From NCBI RefSeq assembly GCF_004331345.1, contig NZ_SJJZ01000002.1:620001-684000 (forward strand): a stretch of DNA of 64,000 nt. The letters run 5' to 3'. Positions 25,557-34,099 of this stretch are shown piece by piece. Position 1 is the stretch's first letter, and each line of letters starts with the position of its first letter. The notes under the pieces were generated by a model. It ran no database searches. It was not told the origin of the DNA and saw only the letters and a program-made list of their open reading frames with translations. The position numbers were made by a program, and so were the translations under genes. This DNA comes from Kribbella soli (lineage in GTDB: Bacteria; Actinomycetota; Actinomycetes; Propionibacteriales; Kribbellaceae).

Positions 25557-26252
25557 TTACCGTCCACCGACCACAGCGTCGGACGACTGCTTCTTGGGCT
25601 TGCCTTTCGCTGACGGCTTAGGGATCAGCGATGCGAGTTCGCTGCCGGAGTCGTTCAGCCGGACCAGGAACGGGCGGGTCGCGGTGTAGGTGATGATCGT
25701 CGTCGACGCCGTGTCCACGACGATCCGCTGGAACGTGTCCAGGTGCTGACCGAGAGCGTCCGCGACGATCGCCTTGATCACGTCGCCGTGCGAGACCGCG
25801 ACCCAGATCGCGTTCGGCCCGTGGCTTTTCGCGAGCTCCGCGTCGTGCGCCCGGACGGCGTCGACACCGCGCTGCTGCATCGCCCGCATCGACTCGCCGT
25901 TCGGGAACGTGACGGCGGACGGGTGCTGCTGCACGACCGCCCACAGCGGGTCCTTCGCCAGCGTGGCGATCTTCTCGCCGGTCCAGTCGCCGTACCCGCA
26001 CTCGGTCAGCCGGCGATCCGTTGCCGGACGCAACCCGGCGTGGTGCTTCGCGATCGCGGCGGCGGTCTGCTTGCAGCGCTCGAGCGGGGAGGTGACGATC
26101 GCGGCCAGCGGCAGTTCGGCGAGCCGCTGCGCGACGGCAGCGGCCTGCTGTACGCCGGTGTCGTCCAGCTTCACGCCCGGCGTACGACCCGCCAGCGTGC
26201 CGGACGTGTTCGAGGAACTACGACCGTGGCGAACGAGAATCACGGTGGGCAT
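25557..26252 (-). CDS. MSMEG_4193-like phosphomutase (histidine phosphatase family)
   Basis: Enzyme of 231 residues with the phosphohistidine motif VILVRHGRSSSN right at the N-terminus and the second histidine in VAVSHGDVIKAI. The conserved arginine region is SPLERCKQTA. Phosphatase or phosphoglycerate mutase-like activity is expected; the substrate is unknown. ATG 26252 gives the canonical N-terminus. An in-frame GTG 9 nt further upstream (26261) is better placed relative to GGAGGAG, so the true start could be three codons earlier. Part of the mshC block. Confidence 0.87.
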   Translation of the reverse strand: MPTVILVRHGRSSSNTSGTLAGRTPGVKLDDTGVQQAAAVAQRLAELPLAAIVTSPLERCKQTAAAIAKHHAGLRPATDRRLTECGYGDWTGEKIATLAKDPLWAVVQQHPSAVTFPNGESMRAMQQRGVDAVRAHDAELAKSHGPNAIWVAVSHGDVIKAIVADALGQHLDTFQRIVVDTASTTIITYTATRPFLVRLNDSGSELASLIPKPSAKGKPKKQSSDAVVGGR

Positions 26253-26301
26253 GCAGTGCACGTTATCTCCTCCGCGCAAGTCCTGATGCCATGATGGGGG
26301 T

Positions 26302-27273
26302 GTGATCGTGGACTGCGGGGTGTATGCCGCCGGGGAGCGGCAGGACCTGCCCAAGGATCCCGAGACGGTTGCCCAGGCCATCGACGAGAGGGCCGACAGC
26401 TTCGGCTGGATCGGGCTGCACGAGCCGTCGGACGCCGAGATGGCGCGGGTACAGCGGCTGTTCGGCCTGCACGATCTCGCGATCGAGGACGCGCTGCAGC
26501 TCCACCAGCGCCCCAAGGTGGAGCGGTTCGGTGACACGCTCCTTGTCGTACTGCGGACACTCTGGTACGTCGACGAGGGCGACGCCGTCGAGACGGGGCA
26601 GGTGACGGCCTTCGTCGGACCGCGGTACGTCGTGACCGTGCGGCACGGGGAAGGCGGCGAACTCGCCACCACCCGGCACCACCTCGAGGAACGCGCCTCG
26701 ATGCTCGGGCATGGCCCGGCCGCGGTGCTGTGGGCGATCTCGGACGCGATCGTGGACGACTACGAGCGGGTCGCCGAGCAGGTCGAGATCGACGTCGACG
26801 AGATCGAGTCCTCGGTGTTCTCCCCCGAGCGGACCAGCGACGCGGAGCGGATCTACCGGCTGAAGCGCGAGGTGCTGGAGATGCGCCGCGCGATCGACCC
26901 GTTGCGGGAGCCGATGGAGCAGTTCGCGCACGGAGTGGCCGGGCTCGGCCCGAAGGCGAGCCCGTTCTTCCGCGACGTCGCCGACCACCTCAGCCGGGTC
27001 TCCGACCAGGCCGAGGCGATCGACACACTGCTCACGTCCGCCCTGAACGCGCACCTCGCCCGCGTCTCGGTCCAGCAGAACGACGACATGCGCAAGATCT
27101 CCGCGTGGGTCGCCATCGCCGCCGTACCGACGATGCTGGCCGGTATCTACGGCATGAACTTCGACAACATGCCGGAGCTCCGCTGGCACTTCGGGTACTA
27201 CGCCATCCTGCTGCTGATGGCGGTCGTCTGCGTCACCATGTACCGCTTCTTCCGCAAGGTCGGCTGGCTCTAG
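26302..27273 (+). CDS. corA: Magnesium/cobalt transporter CorA
   Basis: Protein of 323 residues: a large cytoplasmic funnel with long helices (EQVEIDVDEIESSVF, LYRLKREVLEMRRAIDPLREPMEQF region), then two C-terminal membrane helices. The first ends with the selectivity motif YGMNF, followed by the loop DNMPEL seen in CorA. GTG start at 26302. Transports divalent cations, mainly Mg2+, across the inner membrane. Divergent from the phosphomutase, and its stop overlaps the uppP stop in a shared CTAG. Confidence 0.94.
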   Translation: MIVDCGVYAAGERQDLPKDPETVAQAIDERADSFGWIGLHEPSDAEMARVQRLFGLHDLAIEDALQLHQRPKVERFGDTLLVVLRTLWYVDEGDAVETGQVTAFVGPRYVVTVRHGEGGELATTRHHLEERASMLGHGPAAVLWAISDAIVDDYERVAEQVEIDVDEIESSVFSPERTSDAERIYRLKREVLEMRRAIDPLREPMEQFAHGVAGLGPKASPFFRDVADHLSRVSDQAEAIDTLLTSALNAHLARVSVQQNDDMRKISAWVAIAAVPTMLAGIYGMNFDNMPELRWHFGYYAILLLMAVVCVTMYRFFRKVGWL

Positions 27274-28097
27274 GTTGCCGTGATCGTGCTCGTCGACAGC
27301 AGGATGATCAGCACGATGCCGAGCAGGACGCGGTAGAACGCGAAGACCTCGATCGAGTGCTTGGCGACGAACCGCAGCAGCCACGCGACGGACGCGTACG
27401 CGACCACGAAGCTGACGGCCGTGCCGACCAGCAGCGGTACGACGCCGACGTCGCCGTTGAGCGCATCCTTCAACTCGTAGATGCCCGCCCCGACCAGCGC
27501 GGGAATGCCCAGCAGGAACGCGATCCGGGTCGCGGCGACCCGGTCGAGGCCGCAGAACAGACCGGCCGAGATCGTCGCACCGGACCGGGACACGCCGGGG
27601 ATCAGCGCGAGGCACTGCACGACGCCCATCACGATCGCGTCGAGGAGCGTGATGCGGGTGAGCGGGCGCTCCTTCGTGCCCAGCCGCTCGGCGGCGACCA
27701 TGACGAACGACCACCCGATCAGCGCGCCGGCCACCCACCACAGGCTGCGCAGCGGCCCCGAGATCAGGTCCCGCGCCAGGAAGCCGACGATCACGATCGG
27801 CATCGAGCCGACGATCACGTACCAGCCCATCCGGTGGTCGAACTCGCCGCGGTACTCCGGCTTCGCGATGCCGCGGACCCAGGCGATCGCGATCCGCCGG
27901 ATGTCCTTCCAGAAGTACAGCACCACCGCCGCGATCGCCCCGATCTGGATCACCGCGGTGAATCCGGTGATCGACGGGTCGTCGATCTGCAGCCCGAGCA
28001 TCTTCGCCACGATCGTCAGATGCCCGGTGCTGGAGACCGGCAGGAATTCGGTCAGGCCCTCGACGATGCCGAGGATGATGGAGTCCCAGATCGTCAT
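27270..28097 (-). CDS. uppP: Undecaprenyl-diphosphatase (BacA/UppP)
   Basis: Integral membrane enzyme of 275 residues recycling the peptidoglycan lipid carrier by dephosphorylating undecaprenyl pyrophosphate. Diagnostic motifs: GIVEGLTEFLPVSSTGHL near the N-terminus and PGVSRSGATI in the second half; eight or so hydrophobic segments. Confers bacitracin tolerance when overproduced in other bacteria. ATG at 28097 follows the stop of the F420-type oxidoreductase by one base, so they are co-transcribed. Confidence 0.95.
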   Translation of the reverse strand: MTIWDSIILGIVEGLTEFLPVSSTGHLTIVAKMLGLQIDDPSITGFTAVIQIGAIAAVVLYFWKDIRRIAIAWVRGIAKPEYRGEFDHRMGWYVIVGSMPIVIVGFLARDLISGPLRSLWWVAGALIGWSFVMVAAERLGTKERPLTRITLLDAIVMGVVQCLALIPGVSRSGATISAGLFCGLDRVAATRIAFLLGIPALVGAGIYELKDALNGDVGVVPLLVGTAVSFVVAYASVAWLLRFVAKHSIEVFAFYRVLLGIVLIILLSTSTITAT

Positions 28098-28098
28098 A

Positions 28099-29166
28099 TC
28101 AGTTGCCGACTCCGGAGAGCTCCAGAGCCTCGGCAGCGGTCCGCAGGTCGGCGATCCGCTGCTCGACGGTCGACGCGAACGGCGTCAGTGCGACCGTCGT
28201 CGCCCCGGCCTCGGCGTACGCCGTGAGCTTGTCGGCCATCCGCTCCTTGCTGCCGAGCAGCGAGATCGAATCCAGGAACCCGAACGGTACGGCGGCCATC
28301 GCCTCGCGGTGCTTCTTGTCCAGGTAGAGGTCCTGGATCTCCTTCGCCTCCTCGGCGTACCCCATCCGGACCGCGAGCGCGTTGTAGAAGTTCTTCTCCC
28401 GGCTGCCCATGCCGCCGATGTACAGGGCGGCGTACCCACGGACCGGGTCGGCCGCCGCCTGGATGTCGTCACCGGTCATCAGCGGGGTGGTGACGACGAC
28501 GTCGAAACCGTCGAGGTCCTGCTGACGAGGCTCCGCCGACCTTCTTCGGCGGCCCGTCTTGATGTGGTTCAACTGCTCTCCAAGGAAGCCGGGGTCGTTG
28601 AGGATCCCGAGCCAGCCGTCGGCGATCTCGCCGGCCAGCTCGAGGTTCTTCGGGCCGACCGCGGCCAGGTACACCGGCACGTGGTCGCGGATCGGCCGCA
28701 CGGTCAGTTTCAGCGCCTTGCCCGGTCCGTCCGGCAGCGGCAGGGTGAAGTACTTGCCCTCGTACGCCACTGTCTCGCGCCGCAGGGCCGCGTTCACGAT
28801 GTCAACGTACTCACGGGTCCTGAGCAGAGGCTGAGAAAACCGCACGCCGTGCCAGCCCTCCGACACCTGTGGCCCGGACACGCCGAGACCGAGCCGGAAC
28901 CGGCCGTTCGACAGCCGGTCCAGGGTGGCCGCCGTCATCGCGGTCATCGCCGGCGTCCGGGCCGGGATCTGGAAGACCGCGGCGCCGACGTCGATGGTGG
29001 TGGTCTGGGCGGCGATCCAGCTGAGCAGCGTCGCGGCGTCCGAGCCGTACGCCTCCGCAGCCCAGGTGACCGAGAAACCGAGCGCCTCGGCCTCCTTCAC
29101 CAGCCTCAGGTGGTCCAGATGGTCGTCGCCGCCGTAGACGAAGCCGATGTTGAGTCCGAGTCGCAT
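28099..29166 (-). CDS. LLM-class flavin/F420-dependent oxidoreductase
   Basis: Enzyme of 355 residues of the luciferase-like TIM-barrel class: MRLGLNIGFVYGGDDHLDHLRLVKEAEALGF opening (read across its first strand and helix), SWIAAQTTTIDVGAAV, RFRLGLGVSGPQV and PVYLAAVGPKNLELAGEIADG, all usual for the F420-dependent branch. A basic loop (GRRRRSAEPRQQ) interrupts the barrel. Substrate not deducible. ATG at 29166; divergent from the aldo/keto reductase by 51 bp. Found with uppP in the actinobacterial mshC region. Confidence 0.9.
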   Translation of the reverse strand: MRLGLNIGFVYGGDDHLDHLRLVKEAEALGFSVTWAAEAYGSDAATLLSWIAAQTTTIDVGAAVFQIPARTPAMTAMTAATLDRLSNGRFRLGLGVSGPQVSEGWHGVRFSQPLLRTREYVDIVNAALRRETVAYEGKYFTLPLPDGPGKALKLTVRPIRDHVPVYLAAVGPKNLELAGEIADGWLGILNDPGFLGEQLNHIKTGRRRRSAEPRQQDLDGFDVVVTTPLMTGDDIQAAADPVRGYAALYIGGMGSREKNFYNALAVRMGYAEEAKEIQDLYLDKKHREAMAAVPFGFLDSISLLGSKERMADKLTAYAEAGATTVALTPFASTVEQRIADLRTAAEALELSGVGN

Positions 29167-29217
29167 GACTGGCGAGCCTAGCGAGCCGTTGTCGGTGGGC
29201 CGCAATAGGCTCGGTAC

Positions 29218-30159
29218 ATGCAGCAGCGCTATCTCGGTCACAGTGGACTGGCGGTGAGCCGACTCGGGCTGGGCACCATGTCGTGGGGCCGGGACACCGA
29301 CGAGCACGAGGCGCGCGAGCAGCTCGCCGCGTTCGTGTCCGCCGGCGGCACGCTCGTCGACACCGCCGCGGCGTACGGCGACGGCGACAGCGAGCAGCTG
29401 ATCGGGTCGCTGATCGGCGACGTCGTGGACCGCGACGACCTGGTGATCGCGACCAAGGCCGGGTTCAGCGTCCGCCGGGGCGAGCGGGTCACCGACACCT
29501 CCCGCGGCGCGCTGCTGCGCGATCTCGAGGGCTCGCTGCGCCGGATGAACGTCGACCACATCGACCTCTGGCAGCTGCACACCTGGTCCGACGACGTGCC
29601 GCTGGAGGAGACGCTCTCGGCGCTCGACCACGCCGTCAGCTCCGGCAAGGTGCGGTATGTCGGCATCTCGAACTACGCCGGCTGGAAGGCCGCCCGCGCC
29701 GTCACCTGGCAGCAGGCGTGGCCGGGCCGCGCGGTCCCGGTCTGCAACCAGGTCGAGTACTCGCTGCTCGCCCGCGACGCCGAACTGGACGCGATCCGCG
29801 CGGCCGCCGGCCTCGGGATCGGGGTCCTCGCCTGGTCGCCGCTCGGCCGCGGCGTGCTGACCGGGAAGTACCGCACAGGCATCCCCGCAGACTCCCGGGC
29901 GGCGTCTCAGCATCTGTCCAGATTCGTCGACCCCTACCTCGACGCGCGGGCTTCAGGCATCGTGGAAGCGGTCGCACGAGCCGCCGACGGGCTCGGCTGG
30001 ACCCCGCTCGAGGTCGCACTGACCTGGGTGCGGGACCGGCCGGGGGTGTCAGCGGCCATCGTCGGGGCCCGGACGGCACTGCAACTGAAGTCTGTACTGG
30101 GTGTGGAGGAGCTCACATTGCCGCCCGCCATCGCCGCGGCACTGGAGGATGTTTCCTGA
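29218..30159 (+). CDS. Aldo/keto reductase
   Basis: NADPH-dependent oxidoreductase of 313 residues. Catalytic tetrad positions are recognisable: LVDTAAAYGDGDSEQ (Asp and Tyr), VIATKAGF (Lys) and DLWQLHTW (His). The C-terminal cofactor segment is WSPLGRGVLTGKYR and SAAIVGARTALQL. ATG at 29218. Belongs to the same conserved block as the upstream genes; substrate unknown. Followed after 21 bp by the DUF5703 gene. Confidence 0.92.
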   Translation: MQQRYLGHSGLAVSRLGLGTMSWGRDTDEHEAREQLAAFVSAGGTLVDTAAAYGDGDSEQLIGSLIGDVVDRDDLVIATKAGFSVRRGERVTDTSRGALLRDLEGSLRRMNVDHIDLWQLHTWSDDVPLEETLSALDHAVSSGKVRYVGISNYAGWKAARAVTWQQAWPGRAVPVCNQVEYSLLARDAELDAIRAAAGLGIGVLAWSPLGRGVLTGKYRTGIPADSRAASQHLSRFVDPYLDARASGIVEAVARAADGLGWTPLEVALTWVRDRPGVSAAIVGARTALQLKSVLGVEELTLPPAIAAALEDVS

Positions 30160-30180
30160 AGGTCGTAGTTGGAGGTGTGG

Positions 30181-30366
30181 ATGGCCGAGTACGAGCTGCA
30201 GCAGTTCGAGGTATCCAGGACGGAGTCCCGCGGTGCGGTGCGCAAACTGCTCACCGAGCACGCGGAGTACGGCGGGTGGGAGCTGGCCCGTCTGCGTCGC
30301 TATCCGGACGGTTCCCGACGCGTGTGGTTGCGCCGCCGCATCATCCGCGTGATGCGGACCCTCTGA
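30181..30366 (+). CDS. DUF5703 family small protein
   Basis: Small cytosolic protein of 61 residues (MAEYELQQFEVSR ... YGGWELARLRRYPDGSRRVWLRRRIIRV), matching the pattern of DUF5703, which is widespread in actinobacteria. ATG 30181 follows GGAGG at 5-nt spacing. Function unknown. Its last 26 bp overlap the 3' end of the convergent LuxR-type gene. Confidence 0.82.
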   Translation: MAEYELQQFEVSRTESRGAVRKLLTEHAEYGGWELARLRRYPDGSRRVWLRRRIIRVMRTL

Positions 30367-31369
30367 GCAGGACGGTTACCAGTTCCCGTCGGCTGCCGAC
30401 GCCGACCTTGTCGAACGACGCCCGTACATGCTCCTGCACGGTGTGCGGCGACAGACACAACCGCTCCACGATCTGCCGCGTCGAGTACCCACGCAGCAAC
30501 AACTCGGTCACCCGCTGCTGAGCAGGTGTGAGCCCGTGCAGGTCAAGCAGCAGGGATCCCAGCTGGGCCGGCGTCACCGGCTCGATCACGACCGCCGTCT
30601 GCCCGTTCTCACCGAGCTTCGACGCCTGCAGCCCGAGCCACTCACCCCGCCGCGTCCTGACCTTCAGCCGGGTCGTGGCCCGGTCGACGTGCATCCGCGC
30701 AGCCACCGACCGCACCGCCACCGGCAACTCCCCCGGGGCACCGAGCTCATCGAGCCAGTACTCCGCCTCAACGCTGACCGACTCCACCCGCAGTGCAGCG
30801 TCGAGGACCACGACTCCTGGCCCCGGTTGTTCGCCCTGCCCGGTCGTCGCAGGGTTCTTTCCGAGTCCGCGGCGTAGTCCCTCGCCGAGATGCGGCGCGA
30901 GCCGCCGTACCAGCTGGATCTCGTGCTCGGAGAACCCCGCGTCGGCGTCCTCCCGGTGCAGGCAGAGCACTCCCCAGCACCGGCCGTTCGACATCAAGGC
31001 CGCCCGCAACTCGTCGCCCAGGCCGAGCGGCCGCATCACCTCGACGTACCGCGGGCTGCTCCGCCAGTCGCCCCGCGTCGCCTGAGCGAGCGTTTGCACC
31101 GGCTCCGGCCCACCGGCGAGGACGGCGAACTTGTTCACGTCGTCCTGCCCGAACTCGTTCGCGATGAACTGGCTGGTGACCGCGCCGAGCGGCTCGTCCA
31201 CCAGCACCGAAGTGAACAGGACAGTCGCCGGATCCACCGTCGCGAAGAACGCCGCGTCGACTGTCAGCACGCCCCGCAGCCGCGCGAGCGCCTCGGAGCG
31301 CAACTGATCGGCATCCAGTCCTGCGTCGCAGCGCTGGATCAGCACCTCGAGGCGATCCCCCACCCCCAT
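30341..31369 (-). CDS. LuxR-family regulator with GAF-like sensor
   Basis: Transcription factor of 342 residues. An N-terminal GAF-like region (about 20-180, including GDELRAALMSNGRCWGVLCLHRE), a middle PAS-like segment (VVLDAALRVESVSVEAEYWLDEL), then a C-terminal LuxR helix-turn-helix: LTPAQQRVTELLLRGYSTRQ and LSPHTVQEHVRASFDKVG. ATG 31369 is chosen because it starts 11 bp after the SnoaL-like gene; a GTG nine codons earlier would overlap that gene. Probably in one operon with the SnoaL-like protein. Ligand unknown. Confidence 0.85.
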   Translation of the reverse strand: MGVGDRLEVLIQRCDAGLDADQLRSEALARLRGVLTVDAAFFATVDPATVLFTSVLVDEPLGAVTSQFIANEFGQDDVNKFAVLAGGPEPVQTLAQATRGDWRSSPRYVEVMRPLGLGDELRAALMSNGRCWGVLCLHREDADAGFSEHEIQLVRRLAPHLGEGLRRGLGKNPATTGQGEQPGPGVVVLDAALRVESVSVEAEYWLDELGAPGELPVAVRSVAARMHVDRATTRLKVRTRRGEWLGLQASKLGENGQTAVVIEPVTPAQLGSLLLDLHGLTPAQQRVTELLLRGYSTRQIVERLCLSPHTVQEHVRASFDKVGVGSRRELVTVLLRGSASRG

Positions 31370-31379
31370 GATTGCGATG

Positions 31380-31799
31380 CTACGCCGGTACGACACCGAG
31401 TTGCTTGAGAAAGCTGAGATCGTCGAGCCGTCCCCAGCGCTCCACGATCAGACCGTCGCGGAGCCGGAAGATGTTGATCCCCGGCAGGCTGATGACCTTC
31501 CCGGTCGCCGGCACCCCCATCACTTCGCCGCGGTGCGTCCCACCGGCCGTGAACCGCTCGACGACGAGGTCGCCTTCCGCGATCAGCTCGTGCAACTCAC
31601 TGCGCCAGTCCGGGAACGCGGCGCGCATCATCCCGCCGGCCGTCCGCATACCCTCACGGTCGGCCGTGACACCGAACGGCGGGTCGTGGTTGACGAAGTC
31701 CTCGGCCAGGTAGGTGTCCACCGCGCCGAGATCCCCCTTGGTGAACAGACCGTCGATGAAGTCCTTGACGACGGCTTTGTTGCTGTCTGCTGAACTCAT
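31380..31799 (-). CDS. SnoaL-like (NTF2-fold) protein
   Basis: Protein of 139 residues with the SnoaL/ester-cyclase pattern: NKAVVKDFIDGLFTKGDLGAV, YLAEDFVNHDPPFG and INIFRLRDGLIVERWGRLDD. The family includes polyketide cyclases and many proteins of unknown use. ATG at 31799 with GAGGAG 8 nt upstream. Divergent from the MarR gene, whose putative operator lies between them, so it may be under the same control. Confidence 0.85.
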   Translation of the reverse strand: MSSADSNKAVVKDFIDGLFTKGDLGAVDTYLAEDFVNHDPPFGVTADREGMRTAGGMMRAAFPDWRSELHELIAEGDLVVERFTAGGTHRGEVMGVPATGKVISLPGINIFRLRDGLIVERWGRLDDLSFLKQLGVVPA

Positions 31800-31893
31800 G
31801 GTCGCGCTCCTCGCATCGATCCTCATGTCATCGATCGTCGGCGCGACCCCGTCCGGCCGGTACCCCGATTAGTTGGGGTTCTCGCTGGTGAAT

Positions 31894-31916
31894 TATCTCT
31901 GCAACAGAGGTATTCT
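31894..31916 (+). promoter_or_regulatory. MarR-type operator overlapping a leaderless promoter
   Basis: TATCTCTG-CAA-CAGAGGTA (31894-31912) is an 8-bp inverted repeat with one mismatch. TATTCT (31911-31916) is a -10 box ending 7 bp before the GTG start of the marR-like gene, so the transcript would begin at or next to the start codon (leaderless). No ribosome site is visible, which agrees. Binding of the MarR protein here would repress its own operon; this is inference. Confidence 0.55.
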
Positions 31917-31923
31917 CGACTGT

Positions 31924-32391
31924 GTGACCGAGGTTCTCGCCGAGGAGTTGCTGGCGGCGATCGGGCTGGTGCGGCGGCACCTGCGCCGATCCGTCGGGCG
32001 GCCGTTTCCACTGTCCGCGCTCACCGACTCCCAGGCGGAGCTGGTCCGGACCGTCCGCCGCAACCCGGGCATCTCCGTCGCCGAGGCCGCGGCCGAGCTC
32101 GGCCTGGTCGCGAACACCGTGTCGACCCTCGTCGGCCAACTCACCGAGCGCGGCCTGCTGGAGCGCACCCCCGACGAATCCGATCGCCGCGTCGCGCGGT
32201 TGACGCTGACGGAGCCGGCCCGCGAACAGGTCGAGGCCTGGCGCGATCGCCGGACGGCGTTGGTCACTCGGACGCTCGACGACCTGACCTCGGACGACCG
32301 TGCGGCGTTGAGGTCGGCACTGCCCGTTCTCGCCGTACTGGCTGAACGCTTGCACCCCTTGGAAGAACAGCAACGGAAGGTGCGCACATGA
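31924..32391 (+). CDS. MarR-family transcriptional regulator
   Basis: Winged-helix regulator of 155 residues: LTDSQAELVRTVRRNPGISV, AAAELGLVANTVSTLVGQL (recognition helix) and LLERTPDESDRRVARLTLT (wing). GTG at 31924 is chosen from the domain boundary and the nearby -10 box. Its stop overlaps the ATG of the ABC ATPase (ATGA). First gene of a three-gene unit with an ABC-2 exporter, which it probably represses until an effector drug binds. Confidence 0.88.
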   Translation: MTEVLAEELLAAIGLVRRHLRRSVGRPFPLSALTDSQAELVRTVRRNPGISVAEAAAELGLVANTVSTLVGQLTERGLLERTPDESDRRVARLTLTEPAREQVEAWRDRRTALVTRTLDDLTSDDRAALRSALPVLAVLAERLHPLEEQQRKVRT

Positions 32392-33203
32392 CTGCAGACC
32401 CCCCGCCCGCAGTGGAGGTCACCGGGCTCAGTCATCGGTTCCGCGACCAGGTCGCGGTCGACGATCTCGACCTGACCGTCTCCCCCGGCGAATGCTTCGG
32501 CCTCCTCGGTCCCAACGGGGCCGGCAAGACGACAACGCTGCGCGTGCTGAACACGCTCTACCCGCCCCAGTCCGGATCGGTCCGCGTCTTCGGCCTCGAC
32601 GTCCACACCGACGCGATGTCCGTACGGCGCCTGCTCGGATACGTCCCGCAACAGCTGTCCATCGAGGGAGCGCTCTCCGGACGAGAGAACGTTTCCTGGT
32701 TCGCGCGGCTGTACGACGTACCGCGGCGCGAACGGGCCGCGCGGGTGGCCGAGGTACTGGAGATCGTCGACCTCACCGATGCGGCCGACCGGCTCGCGTC
32801 GTCGTACTCCGGCGGCATGGTGCGGCGGCTCGAACTCGCGCAGGCGCTGGTCAACCGGCCCGCGCTGCTCGTGCTGGACGAGCCGACGGTCGGGCTCGAC
32901 CCGGTGGCGCGGGACTCGGTGTGGGCGCGGGTGCAGGAGATGCAGGAGCGGTACGGGATGACCGTGCTGCTGACCACGCACTACATGGAGGAGGCCGACA
33001 TCCTCTGCGACCGGGTTGCGTTGATGCACCTCGGCCGGCTCCGCGCCGTCGGTACGCCGAACGAGTTGAAGGCCGAGCTCGGTCCGGACGCGAGCCTCGA
33101 GGACGTGTTCCGGCACCACACCGGCGAGAGCCTCGAAGGTCAGGCGAAGGGAGGCCTGCGCGATGTCCGTGGCACCCGCCGCACCGCCCAGCGCATGGGT
33201 TGA
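32388..33203 (+). CDS. ABC exporter ATP-binding protein, DrrA-like
   Basis: ATPase of 271 residues: Walker A LLGPNGAGKTTT, Q-loop GYVPQQL, signature SYSGGMVRRLELA, Walker B LLVLDEPTVGLDP, H-loop LTTHYMEEAD. The family (daunorubicin resistance type) pairs with ABC-2 permeases for drug or lipid export. Start overlaps the MarR stop; its 3' end overlaps the permease gene by 41 bp, indicating translational coupling. The C-terminal tail is basic (GGLRDVRGTRRTAQRMG). Confidence 0.92.
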   Translation: MTADPPPAVEVTGLSHRFRDQVAVDDLDLTVSPGECFGLLGPNGAGKTTTLRVLNTLYPPQSGSVRVFGLDVHTDAMSVRRLLGYVPQQLSIEGALSGRENVSWFARLYDVPRRERAARVAEVLEIVDLTDAADRLASSYSGGMVRRLELAQALVNRPALLVLDEPTVGLDPVARDSVWARVQEMQERYGMTVLLTTHYMEEADILCDRVALMHLGRLRAVGTPNELKAELGPDASLEDVFRHHTGESLEGQAKGGLRDVRGTRRTAQRMG

Positions 33204-33981
33204 TTCGCGGCCGCGCGCCGTGCTCCGGCTGTTCTCCAGGATCGGCACGTTCTGCCTGATCGAGCTACAGAAGCTCCGGCACGACCGGACCGAGCTGATC
33301 ACGCGAGCAATCCAGCCGGTGCTGTGGCTGGTGATCTTCGGCCAGACGTTCAGCCGGATCCGGGCGATCCCGACCGGCGATGTGCCGTACCTGGACTATC
33401 TCGCGCCTGGGATCATCGCGCAGTCGGCACTGTTCGTGGCCATTTTCTACGGGATCCAGATCATCTGGGAACGTGACGCCGGGATTCTCACGAAGTTGCT
33501 GGTCACGCCGTCACCGCGTTCCGCACTGGTCGCCGGGAAGGCGTTCGCCGCCGGCGTGCGGACGATCTCCCAGGCGATCGTCGTTCTCATCGTCGCAGCG
33601 CTGCTCGGCGTCAGCCTCACGTGGAATCCGCTGAAGCTGCTCGCCGTTCTCGCGGTCGTGGTCCTCGGCGCCGCGTTCTTCTCCTGTCTCTCGATGACGA
33701 TCGCCGGCCTGGTCCTGCGTCGCGACCGCCTGATGGGCATCGGCCAGGCGATCACGATGCCGCTGTTCTTCGCCTCCAACGCCCTCTACCCCGTCGACAT
33801 CATGCCCGGCTGGCTCCGAGCCCTCTCCCACGCCAACCCCCTGACGTACGAAGTGAGCGCTCTCCGAGGCTTGCTCATCGGCCAGCCCACCAACTACCTA
33901 CTCGACTTCACCGTCCTGATCGTCGCCGCCATCGCAGGCATCTGCGCGGCCGCCGCTCTCATGGGCCGTCTGGCGCGCTAG
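33163..33981 (+). CDS. ABC-2 type exporter permease
   Basis: Membrane protein of 272 residues with six predicted helices and the ABC-2 signature region near MPLFFASNALYPVDIMPGWL and ALSHANPLTYEVSALR, as in DrrB-type permeases. ATG at 33163 lies inside the preceding ATPase gene. Works with that ATPase to expel a substrate that is not identifiable. Ends 22 nt into the opposite-strand acetyltransferase fragment. Confidence 0.9.
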   Translation: MSVAPAAPPSAWVDSRPRAVLRLFSRIGTFCLIELQKLRHDRTELITRAIQPVLWLVIFGQTFSRIRAIPTGDVPYLDYLAPGIIAQSALFVAIFYGIQIIWERDAGILTKLLVTPSPRSALVAGKAFAAGVRTISQAIVVLIVAALLGVSLTWNPLKLLAVLAVVVLGAAFFSCLSMTIAGLVLRRDRLMGIGQAITMPLFFASNALYPVDIMPGWLRALSHANPLTYEVSALRGLLIGQPTNYLLDFTVLIVAAIAGICAAAALMGRLAR

Positions 33982-34099
33982 AGAACGCGTTTCCGATGGG
34001 GTCGTTGTGCATGAACGCCGGCCACGCGTCAGCGAACTCGTACATCCGCTCCAGGTACTCAGGCCGCTCGGCCAAGGTGGTGATCGCGATCTCGGACAT
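33959..34099 (-). pseudogene. N-terminal fragment of an acetyltransferase-like gene
   Basis: A 46-codon reading frame beginning MSEIAITTLAERPEYLERMY and continuing with WPAFMHNDPIGNAF. It resembles the first ~45 residues of an actinobacterial GNAT-type protein (pattern ...LAERPELxxxxYxxxxTWPxFMxxDPI...) and then runs into the end of the ABC permease gene, where it stops. It overlaps the last 41 bp of the MFS gene. Best read as a truncated gene whose remainder was lost; recognition of the family is tentative. Confidence 0.5.
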
